In this document: positions 1-11,519 of the stretch, in pieces | Layout: each line of letters starts with the position of its first letter | Position numbering within the stretch: the first letter of the stretch is position 1 | NCBI GenBank assembly: GCA_029204225.1 | Contig: CM055096.1 | Span: forward strand, 5,527,687-5,591,686 | Reading direction: 5' to 3' | DNA: 64,000 bases | Source: Diphasiastrum complanatum | Taxonomy: Eukaryota; Streptophyta; Lycopodiopsida; Lycopodiales; Lycopodiaceae | Program-made: the position numbers and the translations under genes | Notes under the pieces: generated by a model | What the model was told of the DNA's origin: nothing | Databases searched by the model: none | Seen by the model: the letters and a program-made list of their open reading frames with translations, nothing else

Positions 1-302
1 AAACTTCTGCGGTTTGAATCATGTGATAAGGGCTCTTTTAACAACCTCCCAATCTGTACGCTCAATTTCATCTTGATTATAGTACCAATATTATGCTGTG
101 CCTGGGCCATGGGAAACAGCTCAAGTTTATCTCAAAGGAAAATTTTGCCATAGACTTCACAGGATTCAGCATAGATCTAAAGAAATCTAACTGGATCTGT
201 TAATCCATTGTATTTGGGTAGATCCAAACGGGGTGCTCTTCTAGCAATAATAGGATTGACTTCATGAGGAGCAGCTCAAGGAGCAGCTCCAGGGGCAGCC
301 AT
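1..302 (-). pseudogene. Ty3/gypsy gag N-terminus, decayed, cut by window edge
   Basis: Read on the minus strand from an ATG at 302, this encodes an alanine/proline-rich start, then a RRAPRLDLPKYNG stretch and a segment aligning with the gag of the plus-strand gypsy element that starts near 13486 (RRSPRLGIPNYNG there). Gag forms the virus-like particle of LTR retrotransposons. In-frame stops are visible after about 8 and 40 codons, so it is non-functional. It belongs to the leader and LTR fragment that follow up to 1737 and continues beyond the left edge. Assignment rests on similarity within the window and on gag context. Confidence 0.7.
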
Positions 303-1384
303 CTTTACAAATTCAGATCAAGTAGCCAATGAGATTGGATCTAGATTTTTCAATCAAAACTATCGCAGATCAGATCTGCTAAAAATTTCTCAGAATCCAA
401 ATTAGATTGTATCAGATTTGATCTAAATTTTGACAGACACTTGATCTAGAAAATCAGAGCCTAAAAATAGTACTGGCAAAGGTTCCCTAGGCGAAGGCTG
501 GCTCGGCGAAGGTTCAACAATCTTATTTTGGCAAAAAAAACTCTCTAATCAGCTTTTTCGACAATTTCTCGAGTAATAAGCATCGCCGAATTCTCAGATG
601 CAAGATCTAACACAGATAAAACTAGGGTACACCCTATGAAGGTTTCTGACATAAGAAAATATAGTTTCTATAGTTTGGTGAGGATAAAAATCAAGATTTG
701 TTATGATCTGTACATGAAGAATTTTTGCCGAACTCAAAAATAATATTTTACTATAAATAGAATGTTTTGGAAGATCGACAAAAATTTTGGCGAAGGATCA
801 AGAGTAATATTGGTATTTTTGCAAAAAAATGACTTCTGACAAAAATATGGCAATATGACAACTGATCTTCTGAAACCCTTCTATTTTTAGTATTATTCTT
901 CGCCTACCTAGCAGTAGATAGATCTGAATCACACCTATGCTCAGTGAATTGGACAAAGGTTCTTTTTCTGTATTTTTAGGATTTTGGTGATTTTTTGGTG
1001 TTTTTTGACGGTTTTTCTGATGTTTCTGGAAATCTGCTGGAAAGGATTCTTCGCCCTTCAAACTGAAGGTTCTGTTATCAAAAACAAAGGTTTTTGCAAC
1101 TCGGTGAAGTTTTCCTGATAGAGGATAAAAAGTATCAGCTTTGATGACGATTTTTGTCTCCTTTTGACCAAACTTTGACAGATTTGACCGATTTTTGTTG
1201 TTTTTTTCTGATATCTTCGATCCAAATGGATCTTAATATTGGTAATCTGAATAGCTTTCCCTGTTCTACAATCATATTAGATTTTAAACAAGCAAAGCCA
1301 CTCAAATCAGGCAAAATCACTCCCAAACTAATCCTAAATGCAGATCTAACACTATTCATGCCACGACAAGATGCCTAATGCCAA
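303..1384 (-). mobile_element. Gypsy leader between LTR and gag (minus strand)
   Basis: Non-coding. The complement matches the leader of the element at 12818-13485: both have a block reading roughly GCATTAGGCATCTTG followed by TGGCATGA just after the LTR, then a TGATTTGAGTGG-type block, then repeated AACCTTCGCC / GGCGAAGGTT words before gag. Short open frames here have no recognisable domain. This is the untranslated leader of a minus-strand gypsy copy. Confidence 0.65.
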
Positions 1385-1737
1385 TGGATTTCTTTCTTTG
1401 CCTAACCTGAAACCAAGATCTAGTCAATCTAGCATCAAAGAGACGAAGTTAGTTGTCACGCATAGGTTCGTTCCCATGAGAGCGATAGTATAGTTCTGAT
1501 TTCAACATGAATGGAGGATTCACATCTAACTCTAACATCCATTAACCCGAAACATTAACACTACGATCCATTAACACTACGCATCCACAACAAAGATAGC
1601 TTACTCTTTCTCTCTCTCCCTTCCTCTCTCATAAAAAGTATAATAACATACAATCCCAATAACAATCAAATTTAACAACTAGCAAAACACAAATAAAGCA
1701 TGAGAGATGGAGGAAAAGTGATAGAGAGCAAGGACGT
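1385..1737 (-). mobile_element. Partial gypsy LTR (3' portion), minus strand
   Basis: The complement matches the 3' part of the LTR family seen at 12008, 17381, 19450, 21054 and 50645. Shared features are the GGTTAGGCAAAGAAAGAAA end, the line about CTCTCATGGGAACGAACC, and several GTTAATGGATGTAG-type repeats. The LTR 5' half is missing and it abuts a copia relic at about 1737. The terminal CTACA and PBS are also lost, so LTR and leader are fused by a small deletion. Confidence 0.7.
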
Positions 1738-2728
1738 TTGTCGTGTACTCTCTCTTGATCCCATTTGCCTCAGAAAATGCTTTGAAGTTGGTAGAAATGT
1801 ACTCACCATCATTGTCGTTCCTTAAGCACTTGAGAATTGCATCTCCCTTGCCATCTTGAACTTTAAATAGACATCAAACACTTTATCCTTGCTCTTTAGT
1901 AGATACACCCAACCAAATATACTAAAATCATCAATAAATGTCACATACATCTTTGCACCTCCATTGGTAATTATAATAACACTATGAATATTTGAATGCA
2001 CAAGTTGAAAAGGCTTACTTGATCTTGATGTAGATCTCTTGTAAGGTAACCTATTTGACTTTGATAAAGCACATTGCTCACAAACATGATTCATGCTAGT
2101 TAGAGATTTGGGAAGACCAAAAACAACTAGCCTCTTTGCCATCACCTCCAATGACTTGTAGTTGAAATGCCCCAATTTCTTCTGCCATTCCTCTTGCATT
2201 GAAAACTTTCTCATTTTCCATACATCCAACTTGGTTAGAACAACACAAGCATCAAGTTTGAACAACTTATCTTGCCTCTTCCCTTTTGCAATTAATTCAT
2301 CCTCCTCCTTGATCGAACAAGCATCACCATCAAAATTCACCTTGAAATCCTTGTCAAGCATTTGACTTACACTAAGAAGATTCGTAGTGATAGATGGAAT
2401 GAACAAAACATCCTTCAAATTCACATTCCTATTGGTAGAGAGAGAAATAGGAAAATTTGTGCCAATCCCTTTGAGTGCGCACTCCCCATCATTGGCCATG
2501 TAGATCAATTTCTTGTCACCTTCAAATGCCATCAATGATGAATAATAATCCTTATGAAATGTCTTGTGTGATGTAGCTCCACTATCAATCCACCAAGGAT
2601 AAATATCTCCATGATTAGCCAACAAGCAAAATGACATAACAAAAGCATCATTTGAAAATTGCTTATCAACACCATCTTCACCAAGAGTTAGATCGGTTTG
2701 CTTCTCAACTTGATCTTTCTTAAATCAA
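1738..2728 (-). pseudogene. Ty1/copia gag end, protease, pre-integrase and integrase N-terminus
   Basis: Minus-strand polyprotein fragment. In order it has a lysine-rich gag tail; a WWIDSGATSH protease motif with the aspartic DSG triad; the usual HANDGEC-like and SVSQML segments; a GAG-pre-integrase region (KLGHFNYKSL, then CEQCALSK zinc-type cysteines); and the start of the integrase core (YVTFIDDFS...GWVYLLKSKDK). A related frame continues to about 1738 with a (R)NDNDGEY motif. About 270 codons are open without a stop, better preserved than most relics here. RT and RNase H are absent because it is cut by the gypsy LTR at its 3' side. Confidence 0.85.
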
Positions 2729-3385
2729 AAGAGGTAAGTTCTCCATATAAAATGAGCAAAACAAGATGTGTTCTCCATGCATATACATCTATTTATAACA
2801 ACCATAATGTCACTTGGCCACTTGCCATAAGAAAGCCCTAAAATAGCAATTTTTAGGTACTTCACCAAAAATCTAAATTTTAGTGACTAAATGCAATGTA
2901 TCAACATTAGCCAATTAGAATGGGTCTAAATCCAACCTCATCCACAAATATACTTGCCAAAAATAGTACAAACACTATTTAGGTCTTTATTGACAAACAC
3001 AAATCTATCTCTACTTTGAAATTTCATGTTGGTCTCAAAATTGCTAAAATGAATCAACTAAGCTTGACATTTTTCACAACTTGCACATCTTCAAATTATG
3101 CAAGCAAGAACAAACAGAACACAAAATTTCAAATGACTAAAATAGCTTCACATGTGTGAAGTATAGGCTGCTATACAAACGTAGAGCTGAGAGAAACGTA
3201 CAAGTGATTATTCAAGCATCGAATCCAAAAAAATACAAGCAAATGATCTACTTCAATCTAGTAAGCGAATTTTTTAAAAATTTCAACTCTCCAGTTTGTC
3301 CCAATGTGTAGAATATTGAGCTTCAAAAAGAGCATATACAAAATATGATAGAGCTCATGCTGGTCTGACCTGATTTCACATTTGT
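2729..3385 (-). mobile_element. Unassigned; probable LTR-like relic upstream of copia fragment
   Basis: No gene. The minus strand carries a TATAAATAGATG promoter-like word near 2795. Around 3145 is a CTTCACATGTGTGAAG palindrome resembling the CTTCACACGTGTGAAAG in the LTR at 49914-50595. This suggests an eroded LTR or leader of the copia relic, but its termini cannot be fixed. Confidence 0.35.
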
Positions 3386-3754
3386 GAGGGTGGCATGTGA
3401 TCAATACTTAACCTACTATTAAAGTCTACTCCTAATTAAGAGACATCAAATCAAATTGCACCTCTCCAAAATTCCTAGACTGAAAGAAATTGGTCCTAAC
3501 TTATAGAAACTTGCCAAATGGTCTTATCTACTCATGAGATTTGGTACTAGCCTAACTAGGCCTATCCTTCACACGTGGGAATAGGTTTCACATATGTGTA
3601 ACAAATATAGTTTAATCAAGCTATTATTTGCATTTTTTCACATTATAAAACCTCAGAAGCTCAAAACAACCAATTATCATTGGCAACCATAAACTTGACC
3701 TTGGCTCCTACATTCCATCTCCTTCTAATGCTATGATTTTGATCTAATATTTTG
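3386..3754 (+). repeat. Dispersed ~365-bp repeat, copy 1
   Basis: Near-identical in the same orientation to 46795-47158, sharing GATCAATACTTAACCTACT, the GATTTGGTACTAGCCTA block and the CTTGGCTCCTAC block. It contains no ORF. Both copies sit next to GT/GA-rich microsatellite sequence, with an LW-domain gene copy further on. Confidence 0.85.
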
Positions 3755-3942
3755 CAATTTTTAGACTACATCTCTTTGCCCTCATAAATTCAAATTTGAT
3801 GCGAAATAGGCTCACTAAAAGGTTGTATTGGGACACAAGCTTTTGTAGCCTAAATGCTAATTAAAACTCTAGTTGGGGCATCACAATCACAAGTTAATAT
3901 GCCTTTATTTGGTTCTTTGCTTAGAGTAGGTAGAGCATGCCC

Positions 3943-3944
<2 letters not shown>

Positions 3945-3987
<43 letters not shown>

Positions 3988-3998
3988 TGCGTGCGTGC

Positions 3999-4064
<66 letters not shown>
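3945..4064. repeat. Compound microsatellite (GT)n-(GCGT)n-(GA)n
   Basis: About 39 bp of GT, a short GCGTGCGT bridge, then 64 bp of GA. Long open frames across it are artefacts of the dinucleotide repeat. Confidence 0.98.
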
Positions 4065-4066
<2 letters not shown>

Positions 4067-5177
4067 TTGCTTTCATCAAAAGAGAATGGCAATAAGAGTA
4101 CAAAAGGGATGAAACATGAAATGTGAGAGCCAAAATGCAAATTTAGTTAATCTAATATTTTAGCGAAAGATGAAACATTAAACTAGTTTAATCACAACCA
4201 TATGCCTAAAACAACATTGGCAATGGCAAATAATAATGCAAAGGATGTGAAGAAGCACTTTGTGCAAATCGTGTATGAGAATGCTTTAAAGTGATAAACT
4301 CATGTTGAGATAGAATAATATGATGATGGAATGATCTTGGCATTATTTGTATAAAAGCCATGCTTTGTGTCTGATCTGGGAACGACATCGACACAGAGGG
4401 TAATCTCATGCTTCACTTTTTCTTCTCTTATTATACCGTGCTTCATATCCTATGTAAAAATTACGTTCTGGACTTCAGGAATGCAGGCCAGGTGGATTTT
4501 TATTCTGCTAAGGATGTTGCACGGGACTGAATGCAAATTAGAGTTTGAAATGATCCCAAAGCCAGGCTCGGAGGTATGGGTGTGAGTTGGAATAAAGACA
4601 CGTATGAACCAACACCTTAGAAGCGTTACAGCCAGTACAGCCTAAAAAGGATGCGTCTCATATTTTTGAGGATCTCAAGATGCTCGTAATCAGAATCAAG
4701 AAATGACAAATATTACGAAATCCAAATGTTTGATTGTTCGTTATTGCAGCTACGTCCGAAATCTGCAACTAATTTAGAGTATTTATAGTTTGAGTGTGTG
4801 TGTGGTAGTAAAATAAATGCCTTCATAATAGACCGAAAACATCTGTTATTGAGATTGTTACGTTTGGTCAGTGGTCAGAATTACTAAAGTATTCAATATT
4901 GCCAGAGAATGTTAACAACAAAAGCTGTCTGATAAAAAAAACTGAGTTGTTGCAACAATGCATATCTTCAAAATGTAGGTCAATTGGAATTTGCCTCTAC
5001 TTCCAGTGTCTCACTTTACTTGAGTTGAAGATGCATCAGCTTCTTAAGCCTTTATGTAAATCCGTGCAGCACAGAGGCGACAGCCTATAAAAGAGAACGC
5101 TCGAGCCGCTGGCTGCTTAGCTAATCAGTGGGCCACAATTGCACTTCACTTATTTGGCTTTGAATATTGGTTAATGT

Positions 5178-5960
5178 TCAAGACTGCCCCTCGCATCGTT
5201 TTACCTGTGAGCTTGATAATCCCGTCTGACTATGAATCCTTTTTTGGCCTCTTTTGGGCTCAATAGCTGGCACGTCGTCTGCTTTCTTGCTGATCCCTGA
5301 TGTAGGGATCCGACAAACTATGGGTCCGCCTATTACCTCACCATTAAACTTTACCCAAACGTTCTTTTTACGAGCAGCATATGCAATAGATGGTGCAGCA
5401 ACAGCAGATGCTTTATGATTGACGTTCTTCAGAATGTCTAGAGAAGTGGGCACCTGAGTAGCACGTGCAGGCCTACGAGAGTTTCGAAGCACGACGACTG
5501 ATGATGATGATGCGCTTGAAATTAGTTCGTTGTTCACGGTCTTCTTGACCTGCATTGAAGGCCTTTTTTGAACTTCTTTCAGAGGAGGAAGAGTAGGAGT
5601 TGCTTTCCGCCTGCAAATTTGCTGGAGACCTGTAGTGGAATTGCAGCCTTTTGTTTGTTTAGAAGGTGTATGAAATATGTTGTGAACCAATTGATTCCAA
5701 TCACCCAGAAGCCAATCTGCAACGTATCTGACACCTCCATGTACACGCTTTTTTAATTTGTTCACTACTTTTCCCACCATTGTGGCTTTCAAATCCTCCA
5801 AGCCCAAATCCATGCTCTTCAGTTGGAAGAGTAGTCGCAACAGCCTTTCCGGAGGAAACTCATCAGCTCTAAGCAGTTGCTCCTTGATAATCATTATTTC
5901 ATTCCCACGAACGTTAACCTCACCAACCTCTCCACTTGTTGCATCGTAAATTTGTTCCAT
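5178..5960 (-). CDS. TFIIS N-terminal (LW / Med26-like) domain protein
   Basis: An uninterrupted 260-residue protein from an ATG at 5960. A longer frame would need a GTG start at 5969. Residues about 20-95 fit the TFIIS N-terminal helical bundle: ERLLRLLFQLKSMDLGLEDLK, then VGKVVNKLKKRVHGGVRYVA, then a DWNQLV motif equivalent to the family's RxLxxxWKxLV. In this family (TFIIS, Elongin A, Med26, IWS1) the domain contacts transcription elongation or Mediator partners in the nucleus. The C-terminal 150 residues are basic and serine-rich with a KRGQKR cluster, as in plant Med26-like proteins, but shorter than the roughly 300-plus residues I would expect. A likely intron lies directly upstream. 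The ORF sits inside a duplicated block surrounded by transposons, so it may be a small functional gene or a carried copy. The frame is clean, unlike its inverted partner. Confidence 0.75.
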   Translation of the reverse strand: MEQIYDATSGEVGEVNVRGNEIMIIKEQLLRADEFPPERLLRLLFQLKSMDLGLEDLKATMVGKVVNKLKKRVHGGVRYVADWLLGDWNQLVHNIFHTPSKQTKGCNSTTGLQQICRRKATPTLPPLKEVQKRPSMQVKKTVNNELISSASSSSVVVLRNSRRPARATQVPTSLDILKNVNHKASAVAAPSIAYAARKKNVWVKFNGEVIGGPIVCRIPTSGISKKADDVPAIEPKRGQKRIHSQTGLSSSQVKRCEGQS

Positions 5961-5974
5961 GGCAATCACAATGG

Positions 5975-6095
5975 CTGAATAGCATACAAAGAATAATAAT
6001 AAGCTTAATCAACTATAATTTATAGAGCATGGGTGCTTAGATCGAAGATGGCCATCTTGTTGAACAAGAAGCTGCATGATGCATGAATGACTTAC
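5975..6095 (-). other. Predicted 5'-UTR intron of the LW-domain gene
   Basis: On the minus strand there is a donor GAACT|GTAAGTCATTC and an acceptor TGCTATTCAG|CCATTG, 14 bp before the ATG at 5960. The same donor and acceptor are conserved in the inverted copy (47648-47772). Exon 1 would be 6096 to about 6165, non-coding. Confidence 0.6.
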
Positions 6096-6164
6096 AGTTC
6101 GCAAGATGATAATCAATCAAATCTTACTCAAAAAAGCTAAGCAGAGGACTGAGACTGAACATCA

Positions 6165-6935
6165 TGGAAGCGCAATGATTAAACAAGCAAAATATTTACG
6201 ACTTTCAACAAAATGAATAATACAAGTATTGAAAGTAGTGGCAGAAAACAAAACCCGATCGATCCCTGGTGTTGTTGTTTTGATTACGCCTGCCTGCTGA
6301 TCCACGACTAATCTTGTGTTGCTGCTGCTTCTTTTCTGCCAGCTCCTTTTTCTTTTCAACAGAAATGTTGTGTTGGAATAGTATAAGACCTCTGCGAGTA
6401 AAAGAGTGAATGAAGTCTGTCTAATATTATTAACCGGCAAATGAGAGCACTGGGATTTGCACATGAGCAAGGCTTTAGGGCGCTTTAGGGTAAAAGTCAT
6501 GAATTAATTGCTATGTAAATGAGGAGAGGGGCCGGGGGTCTCCATTGTAGGCCTTTTTGCTAAGGGAAGTGTCTTCGGATGAGGGCCTTAGCCCCACAAG
6601 AAGACTTTTCCCATGGTGGAACAGTCAAGGAGGTGGACCTTCCTTGACATGGAAACCTTTTTTACTTTTTGAATTTTTTTTCTTTTTGGTGTAAAACATT
6701 TTTTACAAGCACTTTTTGTGCATAAGATTTTTTCACCTTATGCATCCCATTCCATGTAACAAATTTTTTTTAAAAAAGGGAGGTGCACAAGATTTTGCTC
6801 TAGTAGGCACCTCCTTTTTTTCATGAAAAAGGGATATATGATTTTGTGCATGCATGCATGTCACACTATTTAAGATAATTCTTATTCCAAGTTCTTCCAA
6901 TTCTTGCTTTCTAAAAAGCTCGGGCACATTTTTGC
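6165..6935. other. Region absent from the inverted copy; no gene seen
   Basis: The inverted copy jumps from the sequence matching 6936 straight to that matching about 6165. This 0.77-kb piece is therefore either an insertion here or a deletion there. It has T-rich runs and no convincing ORF or terminal repeats. Confidence 0.5.
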
Positions 6936-7212
6936 CCAACTTTTTTCTTTTTCTGGGAAACATCAAATGAAAGATTATAATAATATCGAACATATCCGAT
7001 CTAGATGAATTTTGTTTAAAGCCAAAAACAATGCACACATTTATGGAACATAAATCTTAATTTGATCATAAGTAGTCTAGACATTAGCTATCTACCAGTT
7101 TCATGTCATAAGAGTCTTACTCTTGATGTCCACCATCATAGGCTGCAACGTCCTTCCTTCTAATGGCCTTCGCCTCGCTATTGACAAATGAGGTATTCAC
7201 AATGTTGCTTAG

Positions 7213-7213
<1 letters not shown>

Positions 7214-7291
<78 letters not shown>

Positions 7292-7318
7292 TGTGGGTAA
7301 GTGAGAGAGAGAGAGAGT
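7214..7318. repeat. Compound microsatellite (TG)n-(GA)n
   Basis: TG run followed by a GA run and two GTGGGTAAGTGAGA units. The inverted copy has the matching CT tract at 44689-44821, then 2.3 kb of inserted DNA, then the remaining CACACACATCT at about 47160. Confidence 0.97.
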
Positions 7319-7756
7319 GGGTAAGTGAGAGAGATGTTTATGGTTTATAGATGTTTTTAACCTTTACCATGAATCCTACTAGGCTTCTACAAAAACTACG
7401 CTTTAAAAAAAATCAAAAGCTCATAACACAAATATTTTTACATCTAAATTTTAGACAACCTATTTTCAAGTCACATTGATAGACTAACAATGGCTAGCAC
7501 AATAATCTATGAATGAATAAAAAATTCAATGTAATACAGATTTGAGGGCAATTCTCATTGAGATCCACCATGGTCCATGGCATGTAAATTACTACAGCTA
7601 AATGTCATGTTTAGATCAAAGCCTTATAAATCTTTAATAAATGCTTCTTTAAAGATATTATGAAGGGCGCTAGCATACAAAAAGATGTATAGCGACAAAA
7701 GTGTGCGAAGCTCATTTGTGTCAATATAAACATCGCTCAGCAATTATTATAGCAAG

Positions 7757-8589
7757 ATATATATATATATATATATATATATGCATATCAAAAGCATCAT
7801 TGGGATGTTAAGCAAAAAGGTTTCTATTCATACAAGAAAGTGACAAAAGAATATACTAGTATGCTTTGCAAAACAACTAGATATAGGGTATTAAGAGCAT
7901 TCAAGCACTTACAAACAATCTAAAACATAGAATTCCTCAAGTTTCACACCAATGTGCACAAGAAGCCTCATGAATTCATCAGTGATACCACCAAGTCTAC
8001 CAAGAGAAATTTGTGTTAATTTCAATATACTTCCAATTACAACATATCTCCAATTTCCAACTACCACAAAGTCTTGCACTGAAAACTTTCTTTATCGTAT
8101 CTAGAAGAATTTGCTAAGTTACAGCATATCTATAAGTTTCCGCAAAGAACATCCAGCATATCTATAAGTTTCCACAAAGAACATCCAGACATTTGGCAGA
8201 GAGCGAACAAATATACTACTGATCATCGTTGGCTGACATTGGCACACCACAAATATGCCTGGACACATACTAATGTTGCTAAATGGTCACTGTAGAAAAC
8301 TCATCCCTCGGAATTTTTTCCTGCAAAGTTATAACAGTGTCGCATAGCAACGTTTAAAAGGTTCTGACTTTTGAACATTGCATTGCAATGCGACGTTATA
8401 GAAACATTCAATTAAAAAAATCATCTCTCTGGTTTTATTTCTGATAAATTTACACAACATCATGTAAACATCGTTGGACGTCAAACAAACATCTTTGTAA
8501 TGTTGTTGAAAACACTATCACATAGCAGCATATATTTATGGTTGTGTGGCGATGATTAATTATTGCAAAGCGACGTTTTGTAAGCGACG

Positions 8590-8622
<33 letters not shown>
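7757..8622. repeat. Block flanked by two (AT)n tracts, inverted relative to its flanks in the other copy
   Basis: AT runs at 7757-7782 and 8591-8622 bracket 7783-8590. The bracketed piece is non-coding, with words such as GCATATCAAAAGCATC and several ACAACATATCT lines. In the second locus the same piece (43362-44124) lies in the direct orientation while both flanks are reversed. This implies inversion of the piece between the two palindromic AT tracts. Confidence 0.75.
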
Positions 8623-8625
<3 letters not shown>

Positions 8626-8665
8626 ATTTTTATGCTAACCTTAGCTTTGGGTAATTTGTTTTCAC

Positions 8666-9939
8666 ATGTTTTGCTCAACAAGCATGAGTTTTGCAAGTGT
8701 TTGATCACTAATACTGCCGTGGCTACTATAGGAGCGTGTTGCACTTGTCAAAGGGTACTACTCTTGGATCAACTGACAAAACTTACAAACATGTCTTTAG
8801 CTCAAATTGTAGATGGTTGTATATCACTATGCAAAATGTCACTGTGAAGATGCAAATTCATGTAACATGTAATGCCTTTTTGGATCTAGTGTGTGGGCAC
8901 TTACAATTTCTCCAATTCACACACCACATATAATATTGCTACGTTTACATCAATGTGTAGATGCATAATGTATCACTTTGGCATTTTCTGATAAGATATT
9001 TGGGAAAGAAACTATACGTTTTCTAGTTAGTACAATGAAATTAATCTGATTGCAAATATTTGTCAAAATAAAAAAGGAGAGAAGTGTGAAAGATTGTATG
9101 GAATGTTGAGATATAAACACAATATATCTCTATAACCAATAATTGACTAAATTATTTAATACAATTGAATCGATCTCGTACAATTTCTCATTTAAATCAT
9201 CATGGATATCTTGCCATTCATTTGAGTCATGTTCTAAATATAGTTCAAGTCTACGTATACCTCCTAGAATGGACATAGCTGCACCTTCTTGATCATTTGC
9301 ATCACTTTCACACTCATCCGATACTCTAATTCTTTCATAGATTTCAAACAAATGGTCTATTCTTGTTGGAAGATTATTGGTAAATCATCAGTATTATCAT
9401 TTATTTGACTTTTGACACTTCACTCGTTGTCACTGACCCAATCATCATGCTCGTTTGGCTCCAAGAAATAGTTAAGTTTTTCATCCTCTTCATTATGTGG
9501 GGCTTTTTTAGCATGATTTTCCATATGATGATCGCTTTCCTCTTCTTCTTCATGATTGTTGGTTATCACATCTTTGAGCTCAATATTTTTGAAAATCAAA
9601 GGTATTTGTGTGCATACAGATCATAAAAATGAGTTGGAGATTAAATTTAGTGTGCTCAATAACTAATTTAAAAGTACCAACAATTCTTACTTGTTCACAA
9701 TGATTTGGTAAAACCAATGTTTCATTGGAAGATCTTTGTTGAATCAAGAGCAAATAGTCCTTTGGAATCGAATCGTATAGTTGCATGTGGCCCTCAATAT
9801 ATGGTTTGAAACCATTTACAAAAAGATCTTGAAAGATCTATAGTTGATTCTAGTATCTCTTGTATGGTTCCAACAAGGTCACTTTCGACCAGATTGGTAT
9901 CCCTTCTTGTACTACTTGCTTGATGAAACCTTGTCATCA
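8666..9939. other. Unassigned; short acidic minus-strand frames only
   Basis: No confident gene. A 73-codon minus frame at 9130-9351 is acidic (SDECESDANDQEG). The adjacent minus sequence to about 9560 would encode an acidic EEEEESDHH-like run interrupted by stops. A further minus frame at 9580-9786 has no domain I recognise. It may be the remains of a transposon ORF, because the neighbouring 9940-10275 is repeated elsewhere in the window. Confidence 0.3.
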
Positions 9940-10275
9940 CTCTACAATTGAATGTCCTTCTTTTTTTGTCGATGCATTCAATGCAAAAGTCTTGTCCACC
10001 CGACTAAAGAAAGGTATGCTGCCTATACTGCCCCAGATTGAAAAATCTATATATCAAAAAATGTTTCTAAATAATGTGTTACAATAACAAGGCGATTATT
10101 ATATATACATATATATAAAACAATGAGTTTGAGTTTAGAAACAAACATGCCTAAAAAAATAAAAAGCCGCACAAAAAGAATCGAAGGACTCACTTTTATT
10201 TTCTTGTTTTTCACCGTTCATTTTATTTTCTCTTTCTTATTTTCTTTTGTTTTCTTAATCTAATTGTATATACAC
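9940..10275. repeat. Dispersed repeat, inverted copy at 61970-62330
   Basis: Reverse complement matches 61970-62330. Shared parts are the line about AATTGAATGTCCTTC and GTCGATGCATTCAATGC, the TATATATACATATATATAAA stretch, AAACAATGAGTTTGAGTTT, and a T/C-rich tail. It ends in polypyrimidine sequence before the poly-C at 10297. Confidence 0.85.
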
Positions 10276-10296
10276 TTTCTCTGTCACTACCTCCAT

Positions 10297-10312
10297 CCCC
10301 CCCCCCCCCCCC
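10297..10312. repeat. Poly-C tract (16 C)
   Basis: Sixteen consecutive C residues within a pyrimidine-rich stretch. The following 10313-10944 holds no gene I can support. Confidence 0.95.
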
Positions 10313-10941
10313 ATCCTCCTCCCCCTCTACAACTATTCATTCTCCCCAAAAAAAATTTCTCACTTTTCATCGCTTCCCACCTCTCCCTCTCATCTATACC
10401 CCTTTTACCTTCCTTCGCAATTGTTTCACATTGCCATGCATGCCAATGCCAAAGACATATGCAGGTATAGAGGGACTTTCACCAAATTCGCAATGGGAGC
10501 ATGTTAGAATATTCCCATGAAGATTCTTCTAACTGATTCTGGCTAGATAAAGGCGCTCCAGAATATATATGTACCGGGAACGCCAATGCCAGAGAAGTCA
10601 ACAGACCGCGACAAATGAGCAGAAACAGAGCACAGTTCCTCACCACCATATTTTACGATGATGGGAATAAAAGCATGGCGGAGTCAACATAAAAGACCTG
10701 GAATGTAATGTCAGACACCCGTCAAAGGTGCACTATACTCATAACCCTATGGTGCAAGAATTATAGGCCTAAAGTGAAAAAGGAACCAAGTAGTTAAAAT
10801 GCAATTTGGTTTTAAACATTTTTATAAAGTCAAATTCTTATGGCACATGGTTTTGGGTGAACCAAAAATCCTAAACCTAGGATTGTCTATAAAGAGCATG
10901 TGACACCATTTTGTAATCACTTTTCAAAAGGAAGAATACAG

Positions 10942-10944
<3 letters not shown>

Positions 10945-11026
<82 letters not shown>
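10945..11026. repeat. (GA)n microsatellite
   Basis: About 82 bp of uninterrupted GA. The Ser-Leu open frame across it is a repeat artefact. Confidence 0.98.
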
Positions 11027-11029
<3 letters not shown>

Positions 11030-11139
11030 TCTTCCTTCCATTATTGCTTGCTTGTGAAGCCCACACTCAAGCAAAATAGGTTAGAAATCACCTTTGGAGA
11101 GATCATCAGGATCCTTTAGGTTGTTTCCCTTTCATTGTC

Positions 11140-11519
11140 CACCTCGAGGAGTTCTAAATCCAAAAAAGACCCTTTGTAAAGATTCTTTTTATATTTCTTC
11201 ACAAATTTTTCTTACACATGGACCAATCAAAACACTCAAATTTGAAATCTCCGTAACGTAACTTTTTGATTCCACATTTTAATTCCATACTAAAAAATGG
11301 CATAGCTTTTAAGTGGTAAGTCTAAATTTAGCAAAGTTTGGTGCATTGGAAAGCGCTCAACAAGGGCTTTCCAATGATATGTTAGATGATATACTTCTAA
11401 GCTATCATTAAAAAGTTATGGCAGGTCAAAAATATTAGTGTTATAATATTTTAATAATAAAAAAGACATCTTGCACGAATTCTTAAAGGGTCTTTTTTGA
11501 ACTCAAAACTCCTCTAGTG
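11140..11519 (-). mobile_element. 380-bp non-autonomous TIR element (MITE), copy 1
   Basis: The ends are inverted repeats: CACCTCGAGGAGTTCTAAAT at the left, and the complement of the right end reads CACTAGAGGAGTTTTGAGTT, giving about 40 bp of imperfect TIR. It is the reverse complement of a same-size element at 17406-17783. It has no coding capacity. The middle holds an internal palindrome (TTGGAAAGC...GCTTTCCAA). No clear target-site duplication is visible at either copy. The CACTA-like end could place it with CACTA elements, but this is uncertain. Confidence 0.8.

Larger units (their letters stand above)
4193..8665. repeat. Inverted segmental duplication, left copy
   Basis: This block recurs as a reverse complement at 43322-49914. 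Matching pieces: 4193-6165 with 47520-49914 (LW-domain gene, intron and 3' flank); 6936-7213 with 47166-47520; 7310-7756 with 44177-44690; 8622-8665 with 43322-43358. The piece 7783-8590 matches 43362-44124 in the direct orientation, so it is flipped relative to its flanks. 4065-5177 is the conserved non-coding 3' flank of the gene and has no ORF of its own. Confidence 0.85.

Noticed and set aside
3850-4140. Open frames of 70-96 codons on both strands across the GT/GA tract
   Set aside because: Dinucleotide repeats are open in several frames and encode alternating Ser-Leu, Arg-Glu or His-Thr. The same applies at 10877-11074, 33119-33355, 35737-35928, 44659-44935 and 59244-59575.
6162-6500. 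112-codon minus frame upstream of the LW-domain gene, considered as its first coding exon
   Set aside because: The inverted copy lacks this sequence and the intron boundaries place exon 1 at 6096-6165; composition is not protein-like.
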